DNA of 15,933 nucleotides from Hyphomicrobiales bacterium (lineage in GTDB: Bacteria; Pseudomonadota; Alphaproteobacteria; Rhizobiales; Kaistiaceae): positions 1-15,933 of the forward strand of contig JAFKJZ010000339.1 in NCBI GenBank assembly GCA_017305815.1. The letters are read 5' to 3'. Position numbers and translations under genes: made by a program. Each line of letters opens with the position of its first letter. Within the stretch, counting starts at the first letter, position 1. Positions 1-6,835 of this stretch are shown piece by piece. The notes under the pieces were generated by a model, which ran no database searches, was not told where the DNA came from, and saw only the letters and a list, made by a program, of their open reading frames with translations.

Positions 1-457
1 TCTCGCCCTCGAGCGGCGCCTTGATGCGGATGGCGGGCTTGACCCCGGCCGGCGCCTCGGACGGGTCGCGGTCGCGCCAGGTGCCGTCATAGCGCGGCGC
101 GCGGCCCTCGGCCCGCGCCTTCTCGCGCATCGCGTCGAGCTCGGCCGGCGTGCAGTAGCAGCGATAGGCCTTGCCGGCGGCGAGCAGCTCCTCGACCCCC
201 TCGCGATGACGCGGCGCGCGGGCGAACTGGAACACGGTCTCGCCGTCCCAGTCGAGGCCGAGCCACTTCAGGCCGTCGAGGATGGCGTCGATGGCGGCCT
301 CGGTCGAGCGTTCGCGGTCCGTGTCCTCGATCCGCAGCAGCATTCTGCCGCCCGTATGCTTCGCATAGAGCCAGTTGAACAGGGCGGTGCGGCCACCGCC
401 GATGTGCAGGAATCCGGTAGGCGAGGGGGCGAAGCGGGTGACGACCGGTTTGGACAT
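1..457 (-). CDS. gltX: Glutamate--tRNA ligase, N-terminal part (cut by window edge)
   Basis: Charges tRNA-Glu with glutamate in the cytoplasm (class I aminoacyl-tRNA synthetase). Only the first 152 residues are in the window; the frame stays open to the left edge. The protein begins [20 protein letters not shown]. The class I nucleotide-binding signature is at residues 10-21, with the HIGG form of the HIGH motif at 18-21, followed by the RIEDTDRER block at 42-50, both typical of GltX. Cys100 and Cys102 form the CxC pair that binds zinc in some GluRS enzymes, but the second ligand pair is not evident near residues 123-128 (YDGTWR), so zinc binding is uncertain. The ATG at 455-457 is chosen because the signature follows directly; no strong ribosome site is seen. 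It is divergent from comEC with a 159-bp gap. The family call is very secure; the catalytic KMSKS loop lies outside the window. Confidence 0.95.
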   Translation of the reverse strand, partial: MSKPVVTRFAPSPTGFLHIGGGRTALFNWLYAKHTGGRMLLRIEDTDRERSTEAAIDAILDGLKWLGLDWDGETVFQFARAPRHREGVEELLAAGKAYRCYCTPAELDAMREKARAEGRAPRYDGTWRDRDPSEAPAGVKPAIRIKAPLEGE

Positions 458-560
458 GGACTGATCTCGATGTGCGGGGAGCCGCAAGGAAGCCAAGGGG
501 CATGGAGTCTCGCCACTCGGCGATCTGCGGCAGGTCATGTAGCATAGGGTCGCGCAGGGG

Positions 561-574
561 CCAAACGGGTTTGG
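561..574. repeat. 14-bp palindrome between gltX and comEC
   Basis: CCAAAC and GTTTGG form perfect 6-bp inverted arms with a GG centre. It lies 42 bp before the comEC start, inside the 159-bp divergent gltX/comEC gap. It could be an operator or a chance palindrome. No convincing -35/-10 pair was found next to it. Confidence 0.35.
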
Positions 575-616
575 AAACGCCCGGCCCGCTTTGCCCAGCT
601 GCGAAAAGGCGGGGGC

Positions 617-3097
617 ATGACTGAGCTCGATCCGCGCGAGAAGGAGGGGGGGCGCGATCCGCCGGACGCGTTGCGCGCCCGCCGACTGCTCGTGCCGGGC
701 GGCGCCTCGCCGGCCACCCGCGCCGCTGCCGCGCTGGACCGCCTGCAGCTCGGCGCCGGCGCTTGGCTGGAGCGCGAGATCGAGGCGGGGCGCGGCTTTC
801 CCTGGCTGCCCGTCCTCTTCGGCATCGGCGCCCTCATCTATTTCGCGCTGCCGTCCGAGCCGTCCTTCGCCGCGCTGGCGGGCCTCGCCGTCCTGCTCTG
901 GGCCCTCGCGGTCTGGCGGCGGCAGAGCGCCGGCGCGGTCCGCCTGCTCATCGTGCTGGCGATGGCCGCGAGCGGCACGGCCGCGATGAAGCTCCGCACC
1001 GACAATCTGGCGACGCGGGTGCTCGAGCGGCAGGTGACGGGGACGGTCACGGGCTGGGTCGAGGACCGCAAGGCGCGGCGTGGCGGATACCGATTGACGC
1101 TGCGGGTCGCGAGCCTGGACGCAAGGCGCATCACGACCGTGCCGCAGCGGGTCACCGTCACCGTGCGCGGCAAGACGGCGCCCAATGTCGGCGACGGCGT
1201 CTCCGTTCTGGCGCGGCTTCGGCCGGCTTCGGGGCCAGTGCTGCCGGGCGGCTATGATTTCGCCCGCGATTCCTATTTCCGCGGCATCGGCGCGACGGGC
1301 TTCGCCTATGGCGCGGCCAGGCCGGCCGACATCGGCCCAGCGCCGCTGTCGATCCGCCTGCGCCAGCCGCTGGAGGCCGTCCGCGAGGCGATCCGCGCCC
1401 GCATCGTCGCCGGCCTCGACGGCGAGAGCCGCTACATCGCCTCGGCGCTCATCATCGGCGATGCCGGCGGGCTGGCCGAGAAGACCGAGGACGACCTTCG
1501 CCTCTCCGGCCTCGCGCATGTGCTCTCGGTCTCCGGCCTGCACATGGTGCTGGTGACCGGCGTCGTGTTCTGGAGCGTGAGGGCCGGGCTGGCGCTGATC
1601 CCGTCGCTGGCGATCCGGCGGCCCATCAAGAAGTGGGCGGCGATCGCGGCGCTGCTGGTCAGCGGCTTCTACCTGCTGATTTCCGGCCTCGACGTCGCCG
1701 CGCAGCGCTCCTTCATCATGACCTCGATCGTCTTCCTCGCCGTCCTGCTCGACCGGCGCGCGATCTCGATGCGCAATGTCGCGCTCGCCGGACTGCTGGT
1801 GCTCGCGATCACGCCGGAGAGCGTCCTTTCCGCCAGCTTCCAGATGTCGTTCGCCGCCACGGTGGCGCTCGTCGCCGGCTTCGAGATCCTGGCCGACCGT
1901 CGCAGGCGCCGCGCCGAACCCGGCCTCGTCCGGAACCGCAGTGGGGCGGCGGCCGTCCCCCGGCGATTCGCCCTGTTCGTCGGCGGCATGGCGGTGACGT
2001 CGCTGCTCGGCGGCCTCGGCACCACGCCCTTCGCGCTCTATCACTTCCAGCGCATGGCGCCGCTATCGATCCTCGCCAATGTCGCCGCGATGCCGCTGAC
2101 CGATTTTCTCGTCATGCCCTTCGCGCTGCTCTCCGTGCTCGCCATGCCCTTCGGGCTCGAGGCTTTGCCGCTCTGGGTGATGGATTGGGGCATCGGCGGC
2201 ATGCTCGGCGTCTCGGCGACGGTCAGCCACTGGTCCGGTCAATCCGGCGGCGCGGCCATGCCGGGCGCCGCCGCGCTGCTCCTCTTCGTCGCCGGCTTCG
2301 TCTGGCTGGCGCTCTGGCACGAGCGCTGGCGGCTATTGGGCCTCCTGCCGATGTTGCTCGGCACCGCACTCGCCTTGATGCCGGCGCGGCCCGGCATCCT
2401 CGTCGCCGCGGATGGAAAGCAGCTGGCGATCCGGGGCGAGGATGGCGCCTATCGCATCGTCGCGGGCGATCCGGACCGCTTCATCAGCGAGATATGGCTG
2501 CGTTCGGACGGTGACGGCCGCGACGCCAGGGAGGCGGGCGTGGTTCAGGCGGGCGGCTGCGATGCGTCGGGCTGCGTGGGATTGTTGCCCGACGGCCGGC
2601 GGGTGGCGCTGGCGCTCGACCGATCGGCCTTCGAGGAGGATTGCCGGCGCGCCTCGCTGGTGGTGACACCTCTCGCCGCGCCCGAAAACTGCGCCCGCCA
2701 TGCCGCCGTCATAGACCGCCATGTGCTGGCGCGCACCGGCTCGATCGCACTGTCGTTCGCGGAGAAGGAGGAATCCCCGGGCCCGGCGCCGCAAGCCACG
2801 GTGCCCAATGCGCCGAAGCCAGATTCCTCGAAACTGGATGCTCAGAAGCCGTCAATTCTTGGCGCCGATGGTGAGTTCGTCGGGCTCGCATCGGGACGCG
2901 GCCCGTCACGCTACGACCTCGTCGAGCGAAATGCCGACGACGAGGACGTGCTCGCGCCCGAACCACCGGCCGCGGCCCCGGAAACCACAGCCGCAACCGC
3001 GCCGCGCCCGGCCGTCGCTTTCGAGCTCCGCGCCGCCTACCCGCCGGTGCGGCGCCCCTGGATGCCGGCCTATGAAGCGGAGCCGGCGGATCAGTAG
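617..3097 (+). CDS. comEC: ComEC/Rec2-type DNA-uptake channel protein
   Basis: Inner-membrane protein of the ComEC/Rec2 family, which carries single-stranded DNA into the cytoplasm during natural transformation. It is 826 residues. A hydrophilic N-terminus (1-60) is followed by hydrophobic segments near 63-78, 85-100 and 108-124, and a soluble DUF4131/OB-like part around 130-235. The polytopic Competence domain spans about 270-570. It contains the hallmark [10 protein letters not shown] at 301-310, a second conserved block [14 protein letters not shown] at 405-418, and many membrane helices. After residue 590 comes a small soluble region, then an Ala/Pro/Glu-rich low-complexity tail (about 735-826). 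The metallo-beta-lactamase-like nuclease domain found at the end of many ComEC proteins is not recognisable. The ATG has a purine-rich AAGGCGGGG just upstream. The stop overlaps the lexA stop by 7 bp on the opposite strand. The family call is secure; whether the host is transformable is unknown. Confidence 0.94.
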   Translation: MTELDPREKEGGRDPPDALRARRLLVPGGASPATRAAAALDRLQLGAGAWLEREIEAGRGFPWLPVLFGIGALIYFALPSEPSFAALAGLAVLLWALAVWRRQSAGAVRLLIVLAMAASGTAAMKLRTDNLATRVLERQVTGTVTGWVEDRKARRGGYRLTLRVASLDARRITTVPQRVTVTVRGKTAPNVGDGVSVLARLRPASGPVLPGGYDFARDSYFRGIGATGFAYGAARPADIGPAPLSIRLRQPLEAVREAIRARIVAGLDGESRYIASALIIGDAGGLAEKTEDDLRLSGLAHVLSVSGLHMVLVTGVVFWSVRAGLALIPSLAIRRPIKKWAAIAALLVSGFYLLISGLDVAAQRSFIMTSIVFLAVLLDRRAISMRNVALAGLLVLAITPESVLSASFQMSFAATVALVAGFEILADRRRRRAEPGLVRNRSGAAAVPRRFALFVGGMAVTSLLGGLGTTPFALYHFQRMAPLSILANVAAMPLTDFLVMPFALLSVLAMPFGLEALPLWVMDWGIGGMLGVSATVSHWSGQSGGAAMPGAAALLLFVAGFVWLALWHERWRLLGLLPMLLGTALALMPARPGILVAADGKQLAIRGEDGAYRIVAGDPDRFISEIWLRSDGDGRDAREAGVVQAGGCDASGCVGLLPDGRRVALALDRSAFEEDCRRASLVVTPLAAPENCARHAAVIDRHVLARTGSIALSFAEKEESPGPAPQATVPNAPKPDSSKLDAQKPSILGADGEFVGLASGRGPSRYDLVERNADDEDVLAPEPPAAAPETTAATAPRPAVAFELRAAYPPVRRPWMPAYEAEPADQ

Positions 3098-3795
3098 GTG
3101 CGCAACAGGCCGACCAGCTTGCCCTGGATACGGACACGGTCCGGTCCGAAGATTCGGGTTTCATAGGCCGGGTTGGCGGCCTCCAACGCGATCGAAGCGC
3201 CCTTGCGGCGGAGCCGCTTCAGTGTCGCTTCCTCCTCATCGACCAGCGCCACGACGATGTCGCCGGAATCGGCATTGTCGCTCTTGCGGATCAGCACCGT
3301 GTCGCCGTCGAGGATGCCGGCCTCGATCATCGAATCGCCACGCACCTCGAGGGCGAAATGCTCGCCGCCACGCAGCATGTCGGGCGGCACGGCGATCACA
3401 TGGCTCTGGGTCTGGATGGCCGAGATCGGCACGCCGGCGGCGATCCGGCCCATGACCGGGATGATCACCGGCTCGCCGGCCTCGTGCACGTCCTCGACCG
3501 GACGGGACTTGCCGAGGCTGCCCTCGATCACGCTGGGCGAGAAGGCCTGCTTTTTCGGCCGCGCCATCGCCGGCGTCATCGTCTCCGGCAGGCGGACGAC
3601 CTCCAGCGCGCGGGCCCGGTTGGGCAGGCGGCGAATGAAGCCGCGCTCTTCCAGCGCCTTGATCAGGCGGTGGATGCCGGATTTGGAGCGCAGGTCCAGC
3701 GCGTCCTTCATTTCGTCGAAGGAGGGAGGGACGCCCGCTTCCTTGAGGCGCTCCTGGATGAACATGAGGAGTTCATACTGCTTCCGGGTGAGCAT
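3091..3795 (-). CDS. lexA: LexA repressor, SOS regulator with self-cleaving protease domain
   Basis: Represses DNA-damage genes and cleaves itself when stimulated by RecA filaments. It is 234 residues. An N-terminal winged helix-turn-helix (1-65, beginning [17 protein letters not shown]) is followed by a linker and an S24 peptidase domain (about 110-234). The cleavage bond is Ala120-Gly121 in RIAAGVP. The catalytic serine is Ser155 in RGDSM, and the lysine is Lys193 in ATLKRL. All needed residues are present, so it should be functional. The reading frame is open for another 92 codons upstream, but that stretch has no LexA similarity and overlaps the promoter; the ATG at 3793-3795 with purine-rich GAGAACGAG before it is the family start. 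Two SOS boxes upstream predict autoregulation. It converges on comEC. Confidence 0.97.
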   Translation of the reverse strand: MLTRKQYELLMFIQERLKEAGVPPSFDEMKDALDLRSKSGIHRLIKALEERGFIRRLPNRARALEVVRLPETMTPAMARPKKQAFSPSVIEGSLGKSRPVEDVHEAGEPVIIPVMGRIAAGVPISAIQTQSHVIAVPPDMLRGGEHFALEVRGDSMIEAGILDGDTVLIRKSDNADSGDIVVALVDEEEATLKRLRRKGASIALEAANPAYETRIFGPDRVRIQGKLVGLLRTY

Positions 3796-3845
3796 CTCGT
3801 TCTCGCGCTGCCAATCTTGCCAGGGATGACGACAGAATCGCCAAG

Positions 3846-3860
3846 GTACAAAACACGAAC
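3846..3860. promoter_or_regulatory. Second, near-consensus SOS box
   Basis: The minus strand reads GTTCGTGTTTTGTAC, one mismatch from GTTC-N7-GTTC (last half GTAC). It begins right after the proposed lexA -10 and so covers the likely transcription start. Its orientation is opposite to the perfect box 9 bp away. It may be a weaker second LexA site. Confidence 0.5.
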
Positions 3861-3889
3861 AGGATAGCTGTTCCCCATGTGTTCTGCAA
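3861..3889 (-). promoter_or_regulatory. Candidate lexA promoter
   Basis: Read on the minus strand, TTGCAG (3884-3889) and TATCCT (3861-3866) are separated by 17 bp, a fair sigma-70-type pair. It lies 66 bp before the lexA start codon. The perfect SOS box occupies the spacer and touches the -35, the position expected for LexA to block RNA polymerase. The assignment rests on spacing and nesting; the -35 matches the consensus at only three positions. Confidence 0.6.
3870..3884. promoter_or_regulatory. SOS box (LexA operator), perfect GTTC-N7-GTTC
   Basis: The plus strand reads GTTCCCCATGTGTTC, an exact fit to the alphaproteobacterial LexA site GTTC-N7-GTTC. It sits between the proposed -35 and -10 of lexA, so LexA should repress its own gene from here. 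Confidence 0.85.
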
Positions 3890-4022
3890 GGCGATGGCTT
3901 GCGATGCGCGGCCGGGTTCGCGCGGGACGCGCGACTAGGGTGGCCCACGCGGTTGGGCACGGCGTGGCGGGGCGTCGTCGTCTGCTGTCGACCCCGGCGT
4001 GGGAGGTGGCCGCAGGCGTATC

Positions 4023-4784
4023 CTATTCGCCGATCGGATGTTTCCGGAGCGAGCCGAGATCCTGCATCCATAGGCCGCCATCGTCGACATGGGCAGGGTG
4101 GTAGAGGCGGTTGCGCGGGATCGTCTCGAAGGCGGCGTCCCGTTCCTCGGCCAGGTAGTCATAGCCGATCGGCTGGTCGGCGCGGTTCGGATCGAGGAAA
4201 TTATAGAGGTCGCGCCGCGCCAGACGGCGTGCGGGGGCAATCATCTTGAGATGATACAGGTCAAGGTCGCAATGCCTTGTCTGGAAGCCGCCGTCCCTGG
4301 GAAACCAGAGGTGGTGCAGCCCCGTGTCCGTGCGCGCGGCCGGGTCGAACATCGTGAACAGGCAATAGCGGATCTTCTTCCCCCAGATGCCGTCGACGCT
4401 ATAGGTCGTCGGCGTGTACATTTCCCGGAAGCGAAAACCCCAGGCGACGCGACCGGACTCGGCCATCAGTCGTCTGATCCGGGAGCGCACGCCGGCTTCG
4501 AAGCGCTCGTCCGGGTCAACGGCGAGGATCCAGTCCGCGCCGGCCTTTCGTGCCTCCTGAAGCAGGATGCGGCGACGGCCCGCCTCGGAACTGAACACGC
4601 CCGTGGCGGCGCGATCGTCGAACGCCACCCAGCCATCGACGATCGGCTCGATATTGGCGAGCAGGTCCGGCACGAGGTGCGCGTCGAAGCGGTAGCTGAA
4701 GACGGCGAACACCTGCGGACGACGGCGCCGCAGGGTGAGCCAGGGACGGCGCGGCGGCTGCGTCAGTCGCTTAAGGGTTATCAT
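4023..4784 (-). CDS. Glycosyltransferase family 2-like protein
   Basis: Probably transfers a sugar to a surface polysaccharide, glycoprotein or glycolipid; donor and acceptor are unknown. It is 253 residues. A basic N-terminal stretch (1-22) precedes a Rossmann-like start at 24-33 ([10 protein letters not shown]). The acidic motif AVDPDERF at 88-95 matches the metal/nucleotide-binding DxD position of the Glyco_tranf_2_4 type. It is followed by an aromatic-rich region with GIWGKKIRY (132-140) and LYHLKM (176-181), typical of this group. No signal peptide or membrane segment is seen. The ATG at 4782-4784 lies inside the last codons of the preceding glycosyltransferase gene (14-bp overlap), which implies coupled translation. 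The frame could run on upstream to codon 311 from the end, but that part overlaps the other gene and looks like shadow sequence. The fold call is fairly secure, the function is not. Confidence 0.8.
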   Translation of the reverse strand: MITLKRLTQPPRRPWLTLRRRRPQVFAVFSYRFDAHLVPDLLANIEPIVDGWVAFDDRAATGVFSSEAGRRRILLQEARKAGADWILAVDPDERFEAGVRSRIRRLMAESGRVAWGFRFREMYTPTTYSVDGIWGKKIRYCLFTMFDPAARTDTGLHHLWFPRDGGFQTRHCDLDLYHLKMIAPARRLARRDLYNFLDPNRADQPIGYDYLAEERDAAFETIPRNRLYHPAHVDDGGLWMQDLGSLRKHPIGE

Positions 4785-5676
4785 GCAGGGATTCCCGGCA
4801 ATCGGTGGCGCGCCCTGTGCCGAGGTCGGAGGGCAGGAGACCCGAAAGCAGGGCCCCGGTGGCCCTGGCCAGGAGCGCCGCTCTGAGGATCGGCATGGCT
4901 TCAAGCACGGTCGCGAGTTCGTCTGCCTCGAGCCCCTGGCGCGCGAATTCGAGCGCAAGCGACGGCTGACGCAGGATTTCTTTCGCGATCTTGATCCGGC
5001 GGGCTCCGAAGACCTGCTGGCGCTCCTTGCCGTAGCGGACGCCGCGGCAGAACTGGTCGCGCAGGAGGGACAGAAGGCGCGTCTCGTTCAGATGCTCGGT
5101 CTGGATGCGCCCATCCCACACGGGCCTTAGGGGCGCGGGCAACCGTTCAAGGAACTCGGTGTCTTCGCCGCTTCTCAGGGTTTCGTCGAACAGGCCGAAC
5201 TCGTCGAACAGCGAGCGCTCATAGGAAGCGCCGAACCGGATCGTCTTCTCGGCCGGGAGCCGAGGCAGCCGGCGCATGAACATGCCGAGATGGGCGGCGC
5301 TGGCGACCCGGCTTTGCGGGGCGCTGTTGACGATGGCGCTGGCCACCGTCCGCGCGCCGGCCCCATGCGCCGCGAGCCGGTGCTGGATCCAGCCGGGACG
5401 GGCCCGGCAGTCGGCCGCGAGGAACGCCAAGTAGCGCGCGCTGGTTTCGGCTATGCCCCGGTTGCGGGCGCCGCCGGCGAACAGGCGCTCCCGATAGTCG
5501 AGGCACGGAACCTCGATGCCTTCGGCGCGCAGCACGTTGCGGACGGAGCCGCCACCGGAATTCACGACGACGATCCCCGTGGGCTCGCCCTGTTCCAGCA
5601 GCGATCTGACAGCCCCGATCACGTTCGACTGCGCCCTGTAGCTGAGCACGATCGTCGCGATGTCATTCGCCTTCAA
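4771..5676 (-). CDS. Glycosyltransferase family 2 protein
   Basis: Predicted inverting GT-A sugar transferase acting at the cytoplasmic face of the membrane; substrates are unknown. It is 301 residues from the chosen start. The first strand is at 6-13 (IATIVLSY), then IVVVNSGGG (35-43), GARNRGI (69-75), and FLAADCRARPGW (85-96), where family members usually have FLDADC. The acceptor-side motif with the likely catalytic acid is GEDTEF (170-175). A short hydrophobic stretch (264-280) near the end may touch the membrane. I chose TTG at 5674-5676 because GGGGAG lies 6 bases upstream and the first strand follows at once. A GTG at 5731-5733 would add 19 basic, unstructured residues and cannot be excluded. 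It overlaps the next gene by 14 bp, so the two probably act on the same glycan. Confidence 0.8.
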   Translation of the reverse strand: MKANDIATIVLSYRAQSNVIGAVRSLLEQGEPTGIVVVNSGGGSVRNVLRAEGIEVPCLDYRERLFAGGARNRGIAETSARYLAFLAADCRARPGWIQHRLAAHGAGARTVASAIVNSAPQSRVASAAHLGMFMRRLPRLPAEKTIRFGASYERSLFDEFGLFDETLRSGEDTEFLERLPAPLRPVWDGRIQTEHLNETRLLSLLRDQFCRGVRYGKERQQVFGARRIKIAKEILRQPSLALEFARQGLEADELATVLEAMPILRAALLARATGALLSGLLPSDLGTGRATDCRESLHDNP

Positions 5677-5682
5677 GGATAT

Positions 5683-5703
5683 CTCCCCGGATTGTCCCGG
5701 GAG
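5683..5703 (-). promoter_or_regulatory. Hairpin that could cover the ribosome site of the glycosyltransferase gene
   Basis: In the minus-strand transcript, CTCCCGG (5697-5703) can pair with CCGGGGAG (5683-5690), with one bulged G and a 6-base loop. The second arm contains the GGGGAG ribosome site for the TTG start at 5676. If formed, the stem would hide that site and lower translation. The pairing is visible; any role is inference. Confidence 0.3.
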
Positions 5704-5751
5704 CTGGCGCCTGCGCCCACCCTTCCTCGCCACTGCCCCCGCCGTCCATAT

Positions 5752-5803
5752 CCATTCCAGGATGGCACCGGCCGAGCATAGCAGCCGGGGCCGGCCGGAA
5801 TGG
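5752..5803. repeat. Large imperfect inverted repeat upstream of the glycosyltransferase genes
   Basis: CCATTCC (5752-5758) and GGAATGG (5797-5803) are perfect 7-bp arms. GGCC/CCGG-rich sequence inside them can extend the stem imperfectly. It lies in the 5' leader side of the glycosyltransferase pair. Function is unknown. Confidence 0.3.
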
Positions 5804-5819
5804 AGTGACCAACGTCACA
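5804..5819. promoter_or_regulatory. CRP/FNR-family-like binding site
   Basis: AGTGA-N6-TCACA matches the CRP consensus TGTGA-N6-TCACA in nine of ten defined bases, and contains the perfect palindrome GTGAC-N4-GTCAC. It is 128 bp upstream of the TTG start of the minus-strand glycosyltransferase gene, in the only sizeable gap before that operon. It may bind a cAMP- or redox-responsive regulator. No core promoter was clear enough to call beside it. Confidence 0.4.
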
Positions 5820-5876
5820 CCCGCGCAGCGCGGGCGCGGAACCCGGCGGCAGGGCTGAACTAGACCCGGCGTTGGC

Positions 5877-5916
5877 GATCAGGCCAGCTTGATCGGCGTC
5901 CGTCGCTGCGGACGCC
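5877..5916 (-). terminator. Two tandem hairpins after the PIG-L gene, possible terminator
   Basis: Stem 1 is GGCGTCCG/CGGACGCC (5895-5916, loop of 6). Stem 2 is GATCA/TGATC (5877-5894, loop of 8) and directly abuts it. They lie 35-74 bases past the PIG-L stop codon on the minus strand. There is no T-tract, so if this ends transcription it is not a classic intrinsic terminator. Confidence 0.4.
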
Positions 5917-5950
5917 GGGGGGCATCGGACCCTCGTGCTCCATGTCGACT

Positions 5951-6769
5951 TCAAAGGCCGAGGAGCGTGTGCACGGCGGCTGCATCGACGTGCCGGCCAT
6001 AGTCGGCGAGCTGGAAGCTCTCGGCATGGGCTACCCTTGAGCCGTGCTCCGGACCGTACTTGGCCAGGATTTCCTCTCTCATCACGTCGGCCGACATGAA
6101 TTCATGCCAGTGCGTCAGGATGAATTCGCGCCGCACGGCCCAATCCTCGCTCGCCGGGACCTTGTCGCGAAAATCACGTTCGAAGGGCGCGAACTCGAAG
6201 AACTGGGTGGCGTGCTCGGCGCAGGCTCTTAGCTTGCGCTCGATGCTGGCGTCCACGTCCACCACCACTTCGTGCTGGTGGGTGGCGAACGCGCCATAAT
6301 CCGTCATCTTCAGGCAGACCGGCGCGACCGCGAGCGGCGGGTAGGCCGGCACGACATTGCCATTGGTGAAGAAGCCCGAGGCGTCGCGAACCGCCCGTCC
6401 TGCCATGCGATTATCGATATGGCCGGGCTGCTCGTCATGAAACGTGATCACGAGATCCGCCTGCCAGCGACGCACCGAGGCAATGATCGCCGTCCGCACC
6501 GCGATGTCGGCCATCAACTCGCCGTCATGGATGTCGAGGATCTCGTAGTCGAGCACGCCGAGATGGCGGGCGGCGGCATAGGCTTCGCGCGCACGGCGCC
6601 GTTTCAGGGGCTTGCGCGCCATTTCATAGTGGCCGGCGTCGCCATTGGTCAGCGACAGGAACTTGATCGCCGCCCCCTTGTCCGCCAGTCGCGCGCAGGT
6701 CCCGCCGGCATAGAGCTCCGCCTCGTCGGGATGGGCTTTCACTACGATGACCTTCAGCGGATATGTCAT
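5951..6769 (-). CDS. PIG-L/LmbE-family metal-dependent deacetylase
   Basis: This family hydrolyses N-acyl groups, usually N-acetyl on a glucosamine-containing molecule, using zinc. It is 272 residues. The metal motif AHPDEAE is at 12-18, with His13 and Asp15 in place; Glu16 stands where many members have a second Asp ligand. AGGT (21-24) and LTNGDAGH (40-47) follow as in the family. The later histidine motif is PGHIDNRMAGRAV (115-127), with His117 the likely third ligand. No signal peptide is present, so it acts in the cytoplasm, after import. It follows the ROK regulator gene by 66 bp on the same strand, so the two are probably co-transcribed, and it faces away from the ABC transporter operon. 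The context suggests it deacylates the imported compound. It could equally be a thiol- or sugar-conjugate hydrolase; the substrate is unknown. Confidence 0.87.
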   Translation of the reverse strand: MTYPLKVIVVKAHPDEAELYAGGTCARLADKGAAIKFLSLTNGDAGHYEMARKPLKRRRAREAYAAARHLGVLDYEILDIHDGELMADIAVRTAIIASVRRWQADLVITFHDEQPGHIDNRMAGRAVRDASGFFTNGNVVPAYPPLAVAPVCLKMTDYGAFATHQHEVVVDVDASIERKLRACAEHATQFFEFAPFERDFRDKVPASEDWAVRREFILTHWHEFMSADVMREEILAKYGPEHGSRVAHAESFQLADYGRHVDAAAVHTLLGL

Positions 6770-6835
6770 GGGGGCGCTTTTCCTTGCGACGACCTCGGCG
6801 CAGGCGCGCCATGGATGGGGTGAGGGGGAGGGCTC

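Noticed and set aside
87..545. 152-codon minus-strand frame overlapping gltX
   Set aside because: It is in a different frame from the clear GltX sequence and is Arg-rich shadow sequence.
1633..2514. 293-codon plus-strand frame within comEC
   Set aside because: It is a shadow frame inside the conserved Competence domain, with Arg/Ala-rich composition and no ribosome site.
3796..4071. 92-codon upstream extension of lexA
   Set aside because: It crosses the SOS boxes and promoter, has no LexA similarity, and known LexA proteins start at MLTRKQ-like sequence.
3358..4886. Plus-strand frames opposite lexA and the glycosyltransferase genes (169 and 265 codons)
   Set aside because: They are antisense to genes with conserved active-site residues, and no family features are visible in them.
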